A stretch of 64,000 bases of DNA from SIG710 sp045651985 (GCA_045651985.1 JAZRTK010000016.1:1-64000), one strand, 5' to 3'. Numbered from the stretch's first letter, positions 31,928-43,600 are shown. Translations and numbers: made by a program. Notes: generated by a model not told the origin, from the sequence alone.

Positions 31928-32767
31928 ATGCCGATAAACATCAGCTTTTCTCCCGAGATCATCACTTCAAGAGCCAATCCACAGCTTGTAAAAGTGGGCA
32001 AATTGGCGGATAAAAAGCACCGCGATGCGGCCCGTCTTTTCCGCTTTGACGGTATTAAGCTTTTTTGCGAGGCGGTGAAATGCGGGGCTGAAATTGAACA
32101 AGTTTTTGTGAGGGAAAGCGCAAAAGAAAGGGTCGTGTCAAGCCTTGAAGGACACCCCGAAATTGCAGAAAATCTCGGGCGCGTCGGTCCGTTTATATTG
32201 CTTGGCGACTCGGCTTTTGACAAAATTTCCTGCGAAAAATCCCCCGAAGGGATAATTTGCGTCTCAAAATATGTTGACAACTTCAAAAAAACTGATAAAA
32301 TAGAAGGAAAAGACGTGAGCGGCAAGGCTCTGATCCTCGAGTCGGTAAGAGATCCAGGAAACCTTGGAACTATCCTTCGATGCGCCGATGCTTTTGGCAT
32401 CGACCACGTTATTTTAAGCTCGGACTGTGCCGACGTATTCAGCCCGAAGACGCTCCGAGGTGCCATGGGAGCGGTGTTCCGCAAAAATATGACCGTCTGC
32501 TCCGACCTTTGCTCGTCGATAAAGGCTCTCAAAGCAGACGGGCGGCGGGTGTTTGCTACCGCCTTGCACCGCGATTCGCTTAAATTGGGCGATTTTGAAC
32601 TGAAATCGACCGACGTTTTCGTCATCGGAAACGAGGGTCACGGAATTTCAAGCGACCTTATCTCCGCTTGCGTAGAGACCGTATTTATACCCATGTGCGG
32701 CGGCGCCGAATCCTTAAACGCAGGGGTGGCGGCATCCATTTGCATGTGGGAGATATCAAAACTTTAA
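31928..32767 (+). CDS. SpoU/TrmH-family RNA 2'-O-methyltransferase
   Basis: A 279-aa SPOUT methyltransferase. An N-terminal substrate-binding region (residues 14-90) precedes a catalytic domain with the three SpoU motifs: ESVRDPGNLGTILRCADAFG, FVIGNEGHGIS, and FIPMCGGAESLNAGVAASI. The target may be tRNA or 23S rRNA; the RlmB or TrmH type is likely from layout. GGAGAGGT precedes the ATG. It lies directly after the rplT terminator with no visible promoter, and dprA follows by 12 bp. Confidence 0.88.
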   Translation: MPINISFSPEIITSRANPQLVKVGKLADKKHRDAARLFRFDGIKLFCEAVKCGAEIEQVFVRESAKERVVSSLEGHPEIAENLGRVGPFILLGDSAFDKISCEKSPEGIICVSKYVDNFKKTDKIEGKDVSGKALILESVRDPGNLGTILRCADAFGIDHVILSSDCADVFSPKTLRGAMGAVFRKNMTVCSDLCSSIKALKADGRRVFATALHRDSLKLGDFELKSTDVFVIGNEGHGISSDLISACVETVFIPMCGGAESLNAGVAASICMWEISKL

Positions 32768-32779
32768 GGAGTTTTTAAA

Positions 32780-34075
32780 ATGAGAGACGGAACGCTGTAT
32801 TGGATATGGCTGGCGCAAAGGCTGGGCGCGGGAAACCGCTATCTTCCGTATCTTATGGAAAGATATTCGGACGCCTTCGAGATCTTTCGCGCGGACCCTG
32901 AGGAGCTTTTTGATACGGAGATGCCCGAAGCGTTGCAGGAAGCACTTTCCGACAAAAATCTTGATGAGGCGCTGGCAATAAGCGACTACTGCACCAAGCT
33001 CCGCATAGGTATTCTCACCTATAAAAGCGAGCTTTATCCCGCGGGACTTCGACGTCTTAAGGACCCGCCTGCAGTGCTCTATTACAGAGGCAGAATGCCC
33101 GATCTTTCAAAGCGTGTTTCCGTGTCGGTTGTCGGAACTCGAACCATGAGCGAATACGGAAAGAGCGCAGGGTATAAAATAGCATACGAGCTGGCGTCTG
33201 CCGGTGTTTGCATCGTCAGCGGAATGGCTTTAGGCGTGGATTCCGTGGCGGCGTGCGCCGCACTTGCAGCAGGTGAGACCACTATCGCCGTGCTGGGCAG
33301 CGGAGTTGACGTTATCTATCCGCCTGAGCACGTGACTCTTTACAGAAAGATAATCGAGCGCGGTGCGGTGGTCTCCGAATATCCGCCCACCTCAAGACCG
33401 GAAGGTCACCATTTTCCGCAGAGAAACCGAATCATAAGCGGAATCAGTATGGGAACTTTGGTGATTGAGGGCGATATGCGAAGCGGAGCGCTTATAACCG
33501 CAGAACTTGCCTTGGAGCAGGGCAAAGACCTTTTTGCACTTCCGGGAAATATCAACGCGGTAAATGCAAGCGGTACCAACTCTCTTTTGCGTAACGGTGC
33601 CGATCTTGTGCTTGAAGCATCGGATATTTTAGATCGTTACTCACTTTATCATGCAAATAAGCTGAATTTCGCAAGACTTTCATACGGAAAGACCCGTTCG
33701 TCCGTCAGCGACAAGGTTCTTTCGCAGTACGGCGTGTGCTTTGGTGTAGATCGGGACGAAACAACTGTTCCTGTGCGCAGAGCGCCCGTGAAGCGTGAAG
33801 CGGCTCCAAAGCAAACGCAAAAGCTCGAGACCCTTGCGGCGGTCGCCTCGTCTGCAACCAAGCCCTTGGAGGCTGTGACCGACACAAAGATGCTCGATTC
33901 ACTCCCCGAAAAATACAGGGATATTTTTGGGGCTATCCCCGACGGCAGACCCGTCTCCTTTGACGAGGTATTGGCGGTCTGCAAAACTCCGGCAGAAGCC
34001 ATGAGCGCACTCACTTTTCTTGAAATAAAGGGTGCCGTAAGCTCGCTTCCCGGAGGATATTATCTGAAAAACTGA
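32780..34075 (+). CDS. dprA: DNA processing protein DprA
   Basis: A 431-aa DprA/Smf. The N-terminal helical domain is followed by the Rossmann-like core with VSVVGTRTMSEYGK, GMALGVDSVAA, VLGSGVDVIYPPEH, and FPQRNRIISG near residue 213. A linker of about 70 aa (residues 300-370) precedes a C-terminal winged helix, longer than in B. subtilis. It loads RecA onto single-stranded DNA during transformation; here it is next to topA. AAGGAG lies 8 nt before the ATG. Confidence 0.95.
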   Translation: MRDGTLYWIWLAQRLGAGNRYLPYLMERYSDAFEIFRADPEELFDTEMPEALQEALSDKNLDEALAISDYCTKLRIGILTYKSELYPAGLRRLKDPPAVLYYRGRMPDLSKRVSVSVVGTRTMSEYGKSAGYKIAYELASAGVCIVSGMALGVDSVAACAALAAGETTIAVLGSGVDVIYPPEHVTLYRKIIERGAVVSEYPPTSRPEGHHFPQRNRIISGISMGTLVIEGDMRSGALITAELALEQGKDLFALPGNINAVNASGTNSLLRNGADLVLEASDILDRYSLYHANKLNFARLSYGKTRSSVSDKVLSQYGVCFGVDRDETTVPVRRAPVKREAAPKQTQKLETLAAVASSATKPLEAVTDTKMLDSLPEKYRDIFGAIPDGRPVSFDEVLAVCKTPAEAMSALTFLEIKGAVSSLPGGYYLKN

Positions 34076-34103
34076 CCAACGTAAAGAAAGGAACTTACAT
34101 TCA

Positions 34104-36371
34104 ATGGCAAATCTCGTGATCGTTGAATCTCCGTCAAAGGCTAACACAATAAAAGGTTACCTTGGCTCAAATTATAAAGTTATAGCATCAAAGGGTCACG
34201 TGCGCGACCTTCCCAAGAGCACGCTGGGCGTTGACATCGAGGGAGGCTTTGAGGCACACTACATCAACATCAGAGGTAAGGGCGACCTTATCAAGAGCAT
34301 CAAAAAGGACGCAAAGAACGCAAATAAAGTGTTTCTCGCGACCGACCCTGACCGTGAGGGCGAGGCAATTTCCTGGCATCTTGCGAACGCACTCGGGATC
34401 CCTGTGGAAAAGACCCGCAGAGTAACATTTAACGAGATTACAAAGACCGCTATTAAGGCGGCGATAAAGAATCCCCGCAATATCGACATGGATCTGGTGA
34501 ACTCCCAGCAGGCAAGAAGAATTCTTGACCGAATCGTGGGTTATAAACTGTCCCCTCTGCTCTGGAAGAGTGTAAAGAGCGGTCTCAGCGCGGGAAGGGT
34601 TCAGTCGGTGGCTACGAGGATAATCGTGGAGCGCGAGGAGGAGATCAAGGCGTTCGTGCCCGTTGAATATTGGACTATCGACGCGCTTTTGTCCTCCGAG
34701 GACGGCAGAAGCTTCAAGGCGGCGTTCTACGGTGACGAGAAGGGCAAGATCAAGCCAGCGTCGGAAAGCGAAGCCAAGAAGATCCTTGATGCTATCGAAG
34801 GAAAGACCTTTAACACTCGTTCCGTAAAACGTGCGACGAGACGCAGAAACGCCACCCCTCCCTTTACAACTTCTACCATGCAGCAGGAAGCTTCAAAGAA
34901 GCTTGGATTCCAGTCCGCGCGTATCATGAAGGTTGCGCAGGAGCTTTACGAGGGTATCAATATCGGCTCCGAGAACGGCGGTGTGCAGGGTCTTATCACC
35001 TACATGAGAACCGACTCTCTCCGCATTTCCTCCGACGCACAGGAGGCGGCAAAGAGCTATATCACGGAGAAGTTCGGGAAGGAATATTACCCCGCAACAC
35101 CTCACGTTTATAAGTCCAACTCCAACTCTCAGGACGCACACGAGGCTATCCGTCCTTCCGACGTCACAATTGAGCCTTCAAAGATAAAGAAGTACCTCAC
35201 TCCCGACCAGTTCAAGCTCTATAAGCTTATCTGGGAGCGCTTCGTTGCCAGCCAGATGGAGAGCGCGGAGCTGAATACAGTAGTTGCAGAGTTTGAGTGT
35301 GCTTCCTACATTTTCAAGACCAGCGGATATACCGTGACCTTCCCCGGCTACATGGTCGTTTACAATGAGAGCGAGGAGGAGAAGCGTCACCGTGACGGCG
35401 ATGAGGAAATGGAAAATCTTTGTTTGCCCGAGATAAAGAAGGGTGAGACGCTAAAGGGCGACAAGATCGATCCCGCACGCCACTTCACCGAGCCCCCCGC
35501 AAGATATACCGAGGCGTCCCTCATCAAATTCCTTGAAGAAAAGGGGATCGGACGTCCCTCTACCTATACTCCCATTATCACCACTATCCTTGCAAGAAAT
35601 TACGTTGCAAGAGACGGCAAGTCCCTCATTCCCACACCCTTGGGTGAGGTGACCAACCGCCTCATGTGCGAGCAGTTCCCCGAGATCGTTGACTACAAGT
35701 TTACGGCTGAAATGGAAGACGACCTTGACCGCATCGAGAACGGTATGACCGAGATGAAGTCCGTTCTTGACGAGTTTTATCGCGATTTTGCCGAGAAGCT
35801 TGCAAGAGCCGAAGAAACGATCAAGGAAAATCAGTACGAGCTTCCCGTTGAGGAAACGGATATAATCTGCGACAAGTGCGGCTCAAAAATGATTATCAAA
35901 TCGGGTAAGTTTGGAAAGTTTGCCGCATGTCCCGCATATCCCAAGTGCCGTAACACCAAGCCTTTGGTTGCTCCCGAAAAGGTCGAGGAGAAGAAAGAGA
36001 TAGTAGCCGACTGCAAGTGCGAAAAGTGCGGCGCCGATATGGTGGTCCGCAACGGACGCTTTGGCAGCTTCCTTGCTTGCAGCCGTTATCCCGAATGTGA
36101 TTTTACAAAGCAGAAGACAAGAGATATCGGCGTTGCTTGCCCCGATTGCGGAGGCAAGATCGTGACCAAGTACGGACGCCGCCGTACCATGTTCTTCAGC
36201 TGTGAAAAGTATCCCGAATGTAAGTTCTCCTCCTGGGATATGCCCACGGACGAAAAATGTCCCGACTGCGGTAAGATGCTCTTTAAGAAAAAGGGCAAGA
36301 AGCTCCTTATCTGCCACGACAAGGACTGTGGCTATAAGAGAGAGGCAGAGGACATCGAAAGCGAAGAATGA
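34104..36371 (+). CDS. topA: DNA topoisomerase I
   Basis: A 755-aa type IA topoisomerase that relaxes negative supercoils. The TOPRIM part has [16 protein letters not shown] (about 73-88), and the catalytic Tyr is in [11 protein letters not shown] near residue 300. The C-terminus has four zinc-binding cysteine sets (CDKCG...C, CEKCG...C, CPDCG...C and CPDCGK...CHDKDC), from about 590 to 745. Its stop overlaps trmFO by 4 bp, a common Gram-positive arrangement. Confidence 0.97.
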   Translation: MANLVIVESPSKANTIKGYLGSNYKVIASKGHVRDLPKSTLGVDIEGGFEAHYINIRGKGDLIKSIKKDAKNANKVFLATDPDREGEAISWHLANALGIPVEKTRRVTFNEITKTAIKAAIKNPRNIDMDLVNSQQARRILDRIVGYKLSPLLWKSVKSGLSAGRVQSVATRIIVEREEEIKAFVPVEYWTIDALLSSEDGRSFKAAFYGDEKGKIKPASESEAKKILDAIEGKTFNTRSVKRATRRRNATPPFTTSTMQQEASKKLGFQSARIMKVAQELYEGINIGSENGGVQGLITYMRTDSLRISSDAQEAAKSYITEKFGKEYYPATPHVYKSNSNSQDAHEAIRPSDVTIEPSKIKKYLTPDQFKLYKLIWERFVASQMESAELNTVVAEFECASYIFKTSGYTVTFPGYMVVYNESEEEKRHRDGDEEMENLCLPEIKKGETLKGDKIDPARHFTEPPARYTEASLIKFLEEKGIGRPSTYTPIITTILARNYVARDGKSLIPTPLGEVTNRLMCEQFPEIVDYKFTAEMEDDLDRIENGMTEMKSVLDEFYRDFAEKLARAEETIKENQYELPVEETDIICDKCGSKMIIKSGKFGKFAACPAYPKCRNTKPLVAPEKVEEKKEIVADCKCEKCGADMVVRNGRFGSFLACSRYPECDFTKQKTRDIGVACPDCGGKIVTKYGRRRTMFFSCEKYPECKFSSWDMPTDEKCPDCGKMLFKKKGKKLLICHDKDCGYKREAEDIESEE

Positions 36372-37702
36372 TGAAACCTACCGTTAATATAATCGGCGCG
36401 GGTCTTGCGGGCAGCGAGGCGGCGTGGCAGGCGGCAAAGCTTGGAGCACACGTTCGTCTTTTTGAAATGAAACCCGAAAAATTTACACCCGCGCATCACA
36501 ACGAGGGATTTGCGGAGCTTGTTTGCTCAAATTCTCTGCGTTCTGACTGCACCTCAAATGCAGTAGGTCTGCTCAAAGAGGAGCTTCGCCGCATGGGCTC
36601 GCTGATAATGGAGGCGGCGGACGCAACGCGCGTTCCTGCAGGATCTGCTTTAGCGGTGGATAGGGAAAAATTTTCCGCTTACGTCACCGAAAAGATAAGA
36701 AGTCACCCCGATATTGAGGTCATTTCAAAGGAAATGACGTGTCCCGAGGAGGGAATAACCGTTATCGCAAGCGGTCCGCTTACCTCGGACGCGCTGGCTC
36801 GGTATATATCCGAGACTTTGGGCTGCAGGGGACTCCATTTCTTTGATGCGGCGGCACCTATAGTTGATTTTGAATCTATTGACATGGAAACGGCGTTTTT
36901 TGCGTCCCGATACGACAAGGGTGATCCCGACTACATCAACTGCCCCATGACACGCGAGCAGTACGATGCCTTCTATGAAGCACTTGTGAGTGCCCGTGAG
37001 GCGGAGCTGAAGGATTTTGACCGTGAAAGTCAGAAGGACCTGACCGTTTTTGAGGGCTGTATGCCCGTTGAGGTCATGGCAAAGCGCGGACATGACACAC
37101 TTCTTTTCGGACCTCTCAAGCCCGTAGGGCTTGTAGACCCCAGAACGGGCGAGGAGTCCTATGCCGTGGTACAGCTCAGAAAAGAAAACGTTGAGGGCAC
37201 GATGTTCAACCTTGTGGGCTTCCAGACCCACCTGGCATTCGAGGAGCAGAGAAGAGTATTTCGCATGATACCCGGACTTGAGAACGCGCAGTTCTTGCGG
37301 TACGGCGTCATGCACAGAAACACCTTTTTAAACTCCCCCGGAGTGCTCAATGAAAGATATCAGCTCCAAAAGAAGCCAGAGCTCTATTTTGCAGGGCAGA
37401 TGACGGGAGTTGAGGGCTACGTCGAGTCGGCGGGCTCGGGATTTGTGGCGGGTGTCAATGCCGCTCTGGCAGCACTCGGAAAAGATCCGCTGGTCTTCCC
37501 CGAGACTACCATGATAGGCGCAATGGCGGCTTACGTAAGCCGCGGCAGCACAGGCAAATTCCAGCCCATGAATGCAAATTTCGGTATAATCGAGCCTCTT
37601 GGTTACAAAGTCAAGGGCGGAAAGACTGCCAAAAACGAGGCGCTTGCCGCCCGTTCTCTTGAAATTGTCGACGGCATCTGCCGCTCGGATATTTTGGTAT
37701 AA
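36368..37702 (+). CDS. trmFO: Methylenetetrahydrofolate-tRNA-(uracil-5)-methyltransferase TrmFO
   Basis: A 444-aa FAD enzyme that methylates uridine-54 of tRNA using methylenetetrahydrofolate, typical of Firmicutes in place of SAM-dependent TrmA. The N-terminal FAD site is [12 protein letters not shown] (residues 6-17). [18 protein letters not shown] and [12 protein letters not shown], with the conserved Cys, are present. Start at 36368 or 36371, both ATG. Confidence 0.96.
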   Translation: MMKPTVNIIGAGLAGSEAAWQAAKLGAHVRLFEMKPEKFTPAHHNEGFAELVCSNSLRSDCTSNAVGLLKEELRRMGSLIMEAADATRVPAGSALAVDREKFSAYVTEKIRSHPDIEVISKEMTCPEEGITVIASGPLTSDALARYISETLGCRGLHFFDAAAPIVDFESIDMETAFFASRYDKGDPDYINCPMTREQYDAFYEALVSAREAELKDFDRESQKDLTVFEGCMPVEVMAKRGHDTLLFGPLKPVGLVDPRTGEESYAVVQLRKENVEGTMFNLVGFQTHLAFEEQRRVFRMIPGLENAQFLRYGVMHRNTFLNSPGVLNERYQLQKKPELYFAGQMTGVEGYVESAGSGFVAGVNAALAALGKDPLVFPETTMIGAMAAYVSRGSTGKFQPMNANFGIIEPLGYKVKGGKTAKNEALAARSLEIVDGICRSDILV

Positions 37703-37719
37703 AGTTTTTTGAAAGGAAA

Positions 37720-37738
37720 GCCCTTATCTAAAAAGGGC
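37720..37738 (+). promoter_or_regulatory. Hairpin before plsX covering the ribosome site
   Basis: GCCCTT (37720-37725) pairs with AAGGGC (37733-37738), loop of 7. The AAGGGCGGG arm is the only Shine-Dalgarno-like sequence before the ATG at 37751, so it is probably blocked when the hairpin forms. Confidence 0.4.
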
Positions 37739-37750
37739 GGGTCAAAAGCT

Positions 37751-38773
37751 ATGAAGATAATCGTTGACGTTATGGGTGGCGACAATGCCCCCCTTGAGCT
37801 TGTGAAAGGCGCTTGCCAAGCATACGAAGAAACGGGCGCAGACCTGCTTTTGGTGGGGGATAAAGACCAAATTGAGCGCGTTGCCGACGAGGAAAAGCTT
37901 GACATCAGCCGCTTTGAAATACTTGACGCAAAGGAAACGGTGGAGATGACTGACGACCCTTTGATGGTAGTCCGTAAAAAGACCGAAAGCTCAATGGTAA
38001 AGGGCTTGCGGGCTCTTGCCGACGGTCAGGGTGACGCTTTTGTCAGCACGGGAAATACAGGTGCGCTGTTTACCTGCGCCACCCTTATTGTGCGCCGTAT
38101 AAAAGGAGTTAAGCGCGCGGGTATTGGTACCGTTCTTCCCCTGCAGAACCCCGTTTTGCTGCTGGATTCAGGTGCAAACGCGGTAGTGGAGCCCGAGTAT
38201 CTTGACACCTTTGCCACAATGGGCTCGATCTACATGAAGTCTGTTTTCGGGATCGAAAATCCCCGCGTCGGTCTGCTCAATAACGGCAGCGAGGATTGCA
38301 AGGGCACAGAGCTGCAAATTGCGGCTCATAAGCTTCTTTCAAAGAACGAAAATATTAATTTTGTGGGCAATATCGAAGGTACCAGCCTGACCGCCGATAC
38401 CTGCGATGTTATCGTAACAGACGGCTTTACGGGCAATATCTTAATCAAGACCATTGAGGGAATGGGCAAACTTTTGCTCGGTTCACTCAAGGAAGTTTTC
38501 ATGGCAAGCACAAAGACCAAGCTTTCCGCTCTGCTCGTTAAAAAACAGCTTGGAACGATGAAGAAGAAATTCGATTCCTCCGAGTACGGCGGAGCGCCAT
38601 TCCTCGGACTTCGCCGGCCCGTTATCAAGGCCCACGGAAACTCAAAGGCAAAAGCGTTTGCAAGCGCTATAAAGCAAGCTGTAAGCTTTGCACAGTCGGG
38701 CGTTTGCCACAAGACCGCGGACGAGATCGCGCAACTCAAAAAGAGCGGCGAAACAGAAATTGAAGCCGAATGA
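37751..38773 (+). CDS. plsX: Acyl-ACP:phosphate acyltransferase PlsX
   Basis: A 340-aa enzyme that makes acyl-phosphate from acyl-ACP, the first step of phosphatidic acid synthesis in Gram-positives. The start at 37751 gives the family N-terminus MKIIVDVMGGDNAP; a longer TTG frame at 37709 is rejected. NTGALF, DSGANAVVEPEY and NNGSEDCKGTELQ are conserved family patches. The fabD, fabG and acpP genes that often follow are absent, so rnc comes next. Confidence 0.95.
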   Translation: MKIIVDVMGGDNAPLELVKGACQAYEETGADLLLVGDKDQIERVADEEKLDISRFEILDAKETVEMTDDPLMVVRKKTESSMVKGLRALADGQGDAFVSTGNTGALFTCATLIVRRIKGVKRAGIGTVLPLQNPVLLLDSGANAVVEPEYLDTFATMGSIYMKSVFGIENPRVGLLNNGSEDCKGTELQIAAHKLLSKNENINFVGNIEGTSLTADTCDVIVTDGFTGNILIKTIEGMGKLLLGSLKEVFMASTKTKLSALLVKKQLGTMKKKFDSSEYGGAPFLGLRRPVIKAHGNSKAKAFASAIKQAVSFAQSGVCHKTADEIAQLKKSGETEIEAE

Positions 38774-38786
38774 TTTGGAGATAAAA

Positions 38787-39503
38787 ATGCAGGAAAAACC
38801 TTACGATAAAAAAGGACTTGAGGCGGCGCTTGGATATACGTTCAACGATATTTCTATACTTGACACGGCGCTGACCCATTCCTCTTATTCAAATGAACTG
38901 AGACTGAAAAAATGCGAGTGCGAATGTAACGAGAGACTTGAATTCCTCGGGGATTCGGTGCTTTCCGTTATTGTCAGCGAGTACCTTTACGGACATTATT
39001 CAAGACGGCCCGAGGGCGAGCTTACCAAAATGCGCGCCGCGGTGGTCTGCGAGGACGCGCTGTCAAAGTTTGCCCGTGAAATTGACCTTGGAAGCTATTT
39101 GCTCCTCGGTCGCGGCGAGGAAAAAAATAACGGCCGTGAGCGCAAATCCATTACGGCAGACGCATTTGAGGCGGTGCTGGCGGCAGTCTATCTTGACGCG
39201 GGAAAGTATGGAAAAAACATGGTTTCCAGATTCGTTCTGCCCTTTATAATATCGGAACTGAGACAGTTTGAGAACGACGGAATACACAAGGATTACAAGA
39301 CACTTTTGCAGCAGATAGTTCAACAGGCTGAAGGCGAAAAGCTTGAGTACGTGACGGTAGGAGAGAGTGGCCCCGACCATGATAAGCGCTTTGAGGTTGA
39401 GGCACGGCTTAACAGCAACGTAATAGGACGGGGTATCGGGCGATCAAAGCGACAGGCGGAACAGCTTGCCGCAGCCGAGGCTATAAAGCTCTTCGGAGAA
39501 TAA
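38787..39503 (+). CDS. rnc: Ribonuclease III
   Basis: A 238-aa double-strand-specific ribonuclease used in rRNA maturation. The signature CNERLEFLGDSVLSVIVSEYLY is at about residues 42-63, with the metal-binding Glu and Asp conserved. A C-terminal dsRNA-binding domain ends RGIGRSKRQAEQLAAAEAIK. The start at 38787 follows TTGGAG; an upstream extension into plsX is rejected. Confidence 0.95.
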   Translation: MQEKPYDKKGLEAALGYTFNDISILDTALTHSSYSNELRLKKCECECNERLEFLGDSVLSVIVSEYLYGHYSRRPEGELTKMRAAVVCEDALSKFAREIDLGSYLLLGRGEEKNNGRERKSITADAFEAVLAAVYLDAGKYGKNMVSRFVLPFIISELRQFENDGIHKDYKTLLQQIVQQAEGEKLEYVTVGESGPDHDKRFEVEARLNSNVIGRGIGRSKRQAEQLAAAEAIKLFGE

Positions 39504-39518
39504 ATTTCAAAACATAAC

Positions 39519-39536
39519 GCCGGGCGTATGCCCGGC
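39519..39536 (+). other. Perfect GC-rich hairpin after rnc
   Basis: GCCGGGC (39519-39525) and GCCCGGC (39530-39536), loop GTAT. It is followed by AAAAACTCTTTTT, so the T-run is displaced and it would be a weak terminator at best. It may protect the rnc 3' end or serve processing. Confidence 0.4.
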
Positions 39537-39582
39537 AAAAACTCTTTTTAAACCACATGAAAAATTGCGAAAGGAGACCGAA

Positions 39583-40647
39583 ATGAAACCGCAAAAGCAC
39601 GCAAACATACCTATTTTTATACCCCATTTGGGCTGTCCCAATAACTGCGTTTTTTGCAACCAGCGTTCAATTTCGGGACACCATGATTTTGATGAAAAAA
39701 ATGTGGTCGGGGAGATTGAAACAGCACTTTCGACCCTTGGTGACAGAGAGGCGGAGATCGCCTTTTTCGGTGGCTCCTTTACGGGAATTGACCGCTCCTT
39801 GATGCTCTATCTTCTGGGGGCTGCAAAAGGGTACGTGGAGCTGGGAAAGGTAAGCGGTATAAGGCTTTCCACACGACCCGACTATATTGACCGAGAGATA
39901 CTTGACATACTGAAAGCCCACGGTGTCACCGCCGTCGAGCTTGGACTCCAAAGTATGTGCGAGAACGTGCTTTTGTCCTGCAAAAGAGGTCACGACAGCG
40001 CTTGCGCCGAGCGGGCTTGCGCACTTGTAAAAGAATACGGATTTGAGCTGGTTGGACAGATGATGATAGGTCTGCCCGAGTCGACTTTGCAGGACGAAAT
40101 ATATACCGCGCAAAAGCTCTGCCAAATGGGCGTTGACGCGGTGCGCGTTTACCCTACGGTCGTTTTTTGCGACACCGAGCTTGCTCTCATGTGCGAGCAG
40201 GGTGTCTACACCCCCATTTCAAACGACCAGGCGGTCGTGCGGGTAAAAGAGGTGCTGAAGATTTTCGATCGAGAGGGAGTAAGATGCCTGAGGGTCGGAC
40301 TCTGTGCGTCGGAAAATCTCGCAAGCGATGAAAAGGTCGTTGGTGGCGCAAACCACAGCGCCATCGGTGAGCTTGCCATGGGCGAGGTCTTCTTTGACCG
40401 TATTTGCGAGGCGCTTGACGGGCTGTCGGACAAGCTTTGCAAGGGTGCAAAGGTCGACGTTTTCGTGCCCATGGGAGCCATGTCTAAGGCGGTGGGACAG
40501 CAAAAAAGAAATCTTATGCGCTTAAGAGCAAAATATTTTGAAAAAAATGACATAAATACCGTGAAAATTCATGAAATCGACACACTTTTAGGGTATAATA
40601 TTAAAATTAAAATAGAAGGCAACGGAGGAAATCCCCAGTGTACTTAA
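39583..40647 (+). CDS. Radical SAM protein, Elp3-like
   Basis: A 354-aa radical SAM enzyme. The cluster motif is CPNNCVFC (residues 18-25), followed by FFGGSFTGID and a C-terminal Radical_SAM_C-type domain (LRAKYFEKNDI). The Elp3 acetyltransferase half is missing, so it belongs to the short Elp3/YhcC-like group found between rnc and smc in many Clostridia, whose function is not established. The start at 39583 follows AAAGGAG; an upstream frame to 39565 lacks that site. It overlaps smc by 10 bp. Confidence 0.9.
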   Translation: MKPQKHANIPIFIPHLGCPNNCVFCNQRSISGHHDFDEKNVVGEIETALSTLGDREAEIAFFGGSFTGIDRSLMLYLLGAAKGYVELGKVSGIRLSTRPDYIDREILDILKAHGVTAVELGLQSMCENVLLSCKRGHDSACAERACALVKEYGFELVGQMMIGLPESTLQDEIYTAQKLCQMGVDAVRVYPTVVFCDTELALMCEQGVYTPISNDQAVVRVKEVLKIFDREGVRCLRVGLCASENLASDEKVVGGANHSAIGELAMGEVFFDRICEALDGLSDKLCKGAKVDVFVPMGAMSKAVGQQKRNLMRLRAKYFEKNDINTVKIHEIDTLLGYNIKIKIEGNGGNPQCT

Positions 40648-43600
40648 AATCACTTGAATTGCAGGGCTTCAAGTCCTTTCCCGATAAAACAAAGCTGACT
40701 TTCGAGCGAGGGGCTACGGTCATCGTAGGACCTAACGGAAGCGGAAAATCGAATATTTCCGATGCCATGAGATGGGTTTTGGGCGAGCTTTCCTCAAAGA
40801 ATCTGCGAGGCAGTAAGATGGAGGATATCATCTTTGGCGGTGCTGACAGCAGAAAGCCCATGGGATACGCCGAGGTCTGCGTTACCTTTGACAACACCGA
40901 CGAGGAGGGCAAACTTGACTGTCCTTACGATGAGGTCAGCGTTACACGCCGATACTATCGAGCAGGTGAAAGCGAGTATTTTATTAACCGCCAGCCCGTG
41001 CGCTTAAAAGATATTTACGAGCTTTTCATGAACACGGGTATCGGTCGTGACGGATATTCAATTATCGGTCAGGGTAAGATAGCCGAGATAATCTCACGAA
41101 AGAGTGACGAGAGAAGAAGCATTTTTGAAGACGCTTCGGGAATTGCCAAGTACCGCCACCGAAAGAGCGAGGCGGAGAGAAAGCTGGCATCGACCGAGGA
41201 CAATATGCTCCGCATAAACGACATTCTTTCCGAGCTTGAGGGCCGCGTAGGTCCTCTTGAAAAGGAGTCCGCGAAGGCGAGAAAGTATCTTGACCTTTAC
41301 GAAACCAAGAAGAAAGCGGACGTTCAGCTTTGGCTATTTGACACCGAGCGCTTGCGCGGTGAGGTGCAGGAGGCAGAGACCGCCTGCCGTCTCAGCTCTA
41401 TTGAACTGCAGAACGTGGACGACACCATAACGTCACTCGAACTTCAGAACGACAAACTTTTCGAGGCTTCCCAGTCAAACAAGCTGGAGTCCGAACAGCT
41501 CCTTGATCAGATTCGCGCTCAGACTGCGGAAAATCACGACTACGACAGCGATTTCAAGGTGGGCGAAAGCAATATTCTCCACATCGAAGAAATGATCAAG
41601 ACCGCCGAGCAGTCCATCGAGGCGGCAAAGCAGTCGATCGAAGCGTCAAACGGCGAGATTGAGGCAAAGAAAGCGCATATTACAGCACTTGAAGGTGAGA
41701 TCGAGGAAATAAAAAGACTGCAGGGCGGGAAGACCGCCGAGCAGACCAAGTGCACAGACGAGGAAAAGGCGCTTGAGGAGAAGATCGCACAGGCACTTAA
41801 CGATCTGCGCGTCCTTGAAGCCGAGCGCACCGACGTGCGCGTGCGTATTTCGGTCATAGAGAACGCAAAGAACACCGAAAGTGGCAGCAGCGATTCCATC
41901 TCCGAGGAGATAGAGAACTATAAAAAGACCTCGGCAGACCTTGCAAAGAAGTACGCAAACGCCAAGGACGGTGCGGATAAATACCGTGCAGAGATCGACC
42001 GATACAAGGCCGAAAGTGATTCCGCCGAGGCAAAGCTGGGCGAGCTTCAGGCAAAGCGGGCGGGCGATACCGCAAAGCTTAATCATTTGAGCGCAACTTG
42101 CGATTCGCTGTTCCAGCGCATCGAGGCGTTGCGCCGAATGGAAGAGCATTTTGAGGGGTACAGCAACTCCGTTCGTTTCGTTATGAAGCAGTATGGCGAG
42201 GGCAAAATCACCAATCGCACAGGTTCCGCTTGTGGTACTATATACGGACCTCTTTCAAAGCTCATTTCGGTCGATTCACAGTATATTACTGCTATTGAGA
42301 CTGCGCTTGGAGCAAATCTCCAGAATATCGTGGTCGAGAACGAGGAGACCGCGAAGAACGCAATGTTTGCTCTCAAGAGCGCAAACGCGGGACGAGCGAC
42401 GTTCTATCCTCTGACCTCAATGAAGGCATCAACACAGAGCGGCGAAGTTCAGGGAGCGTCCAAATTCAAGGGGTACGTTGGAACTGCCGACAGCCTTATA
42501 AAATGCGACGGGAAATTCAAGAACGTAATTTCCTCCGTGCTTGGCAGAACGGTCATTTTCGATAATATTGACAACGCCTCCGCTATGGCAAAGGCGCAGG
42601 GATATAAGGTCAGGACCGTCACCCTTGACGGTCAGCAGATAAACCAGGGAGGTTCCTTTACGGGCGGCTCTGCAAAGCGTGACAGCGGTATGCTCTCACG
42701 CTCGGGCGAGATCGAAAAGCTCAAAAACGAGCTTGCGTCTGCCGAAAAGGAAAGAAATCAGCTTGACGTCGTTCTTTCACAGCTTGAAAGTAAAATTTCC
42801 GATGCTGAAAATACAGTGTTCGATATGAGCGAGAAGATAAAGCTCATGAGCACGATGATGAACGCGGAAACTGTCAATTGCGACCGTATTTCGGCACAGC
42901 TTGAAGCAAACAACGCGCTCATAGAAAAGCTTCGCCGTGACTTCGAGGCTCTTGACGAGATGAGCCGCCGTTACGACGAGGATATTGCGGCTCTGACCGC
43001 CAAAGAAAAGGAGCTTGATACTCAGATCTCCGAGATCTCCGAGTACCGAAGTGACCGCGAGGTTGAGCGCAACGCGCTGTCCGACCGCAAGACGGCTCTG
43101 GGCGAGGAGCTCATCGACCTTTACATCAAAATAAGCGATACTCAAAAGGACATCGAGACCGAGCGCACTCTGCTTTCGGGTATTTCAGAGCGGATCGCTT
43201 CCGTGAACGAGGGTATCACAGCGACCCTGGAAAAGATCGAGGAGCACAAAAAGACCCGTAAGGTATACGAGGCACAGCAATCCGAAAACCGAGAGAAGGC
43301 AAAGACGGGCGATGACAAGCTGGCACAGCTTAATGCACTTCGTCGTGAGCGCGAGGAGGGCGGCTTTGAGTTTGAACGCCGCTTGAACGAGATAAGAGCC
43401 AAGATACGCGACAAGATGAGCGAAAAGGAGCTTATTTTCCGCAATCACACGGCAAACGAAACAAAGCTTGAGCGCATACGCGAGGAAAGCGAGAAGCTGT
43501 CCTCTCATCTGTGGGACGAATACGAGCTTACACGCGCTGCGGCAGTGGAGCTTGAGTATCCCGCGCTTACAAAGGAAGAAAGACCTGCCGCCGTGCAGAC

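Noticed and set aside
39519..39536. Terminator after rnc
   Set aside because: The hairpin is perfect, but no T-run follows directly; recorded as a hairpin of unknown role.
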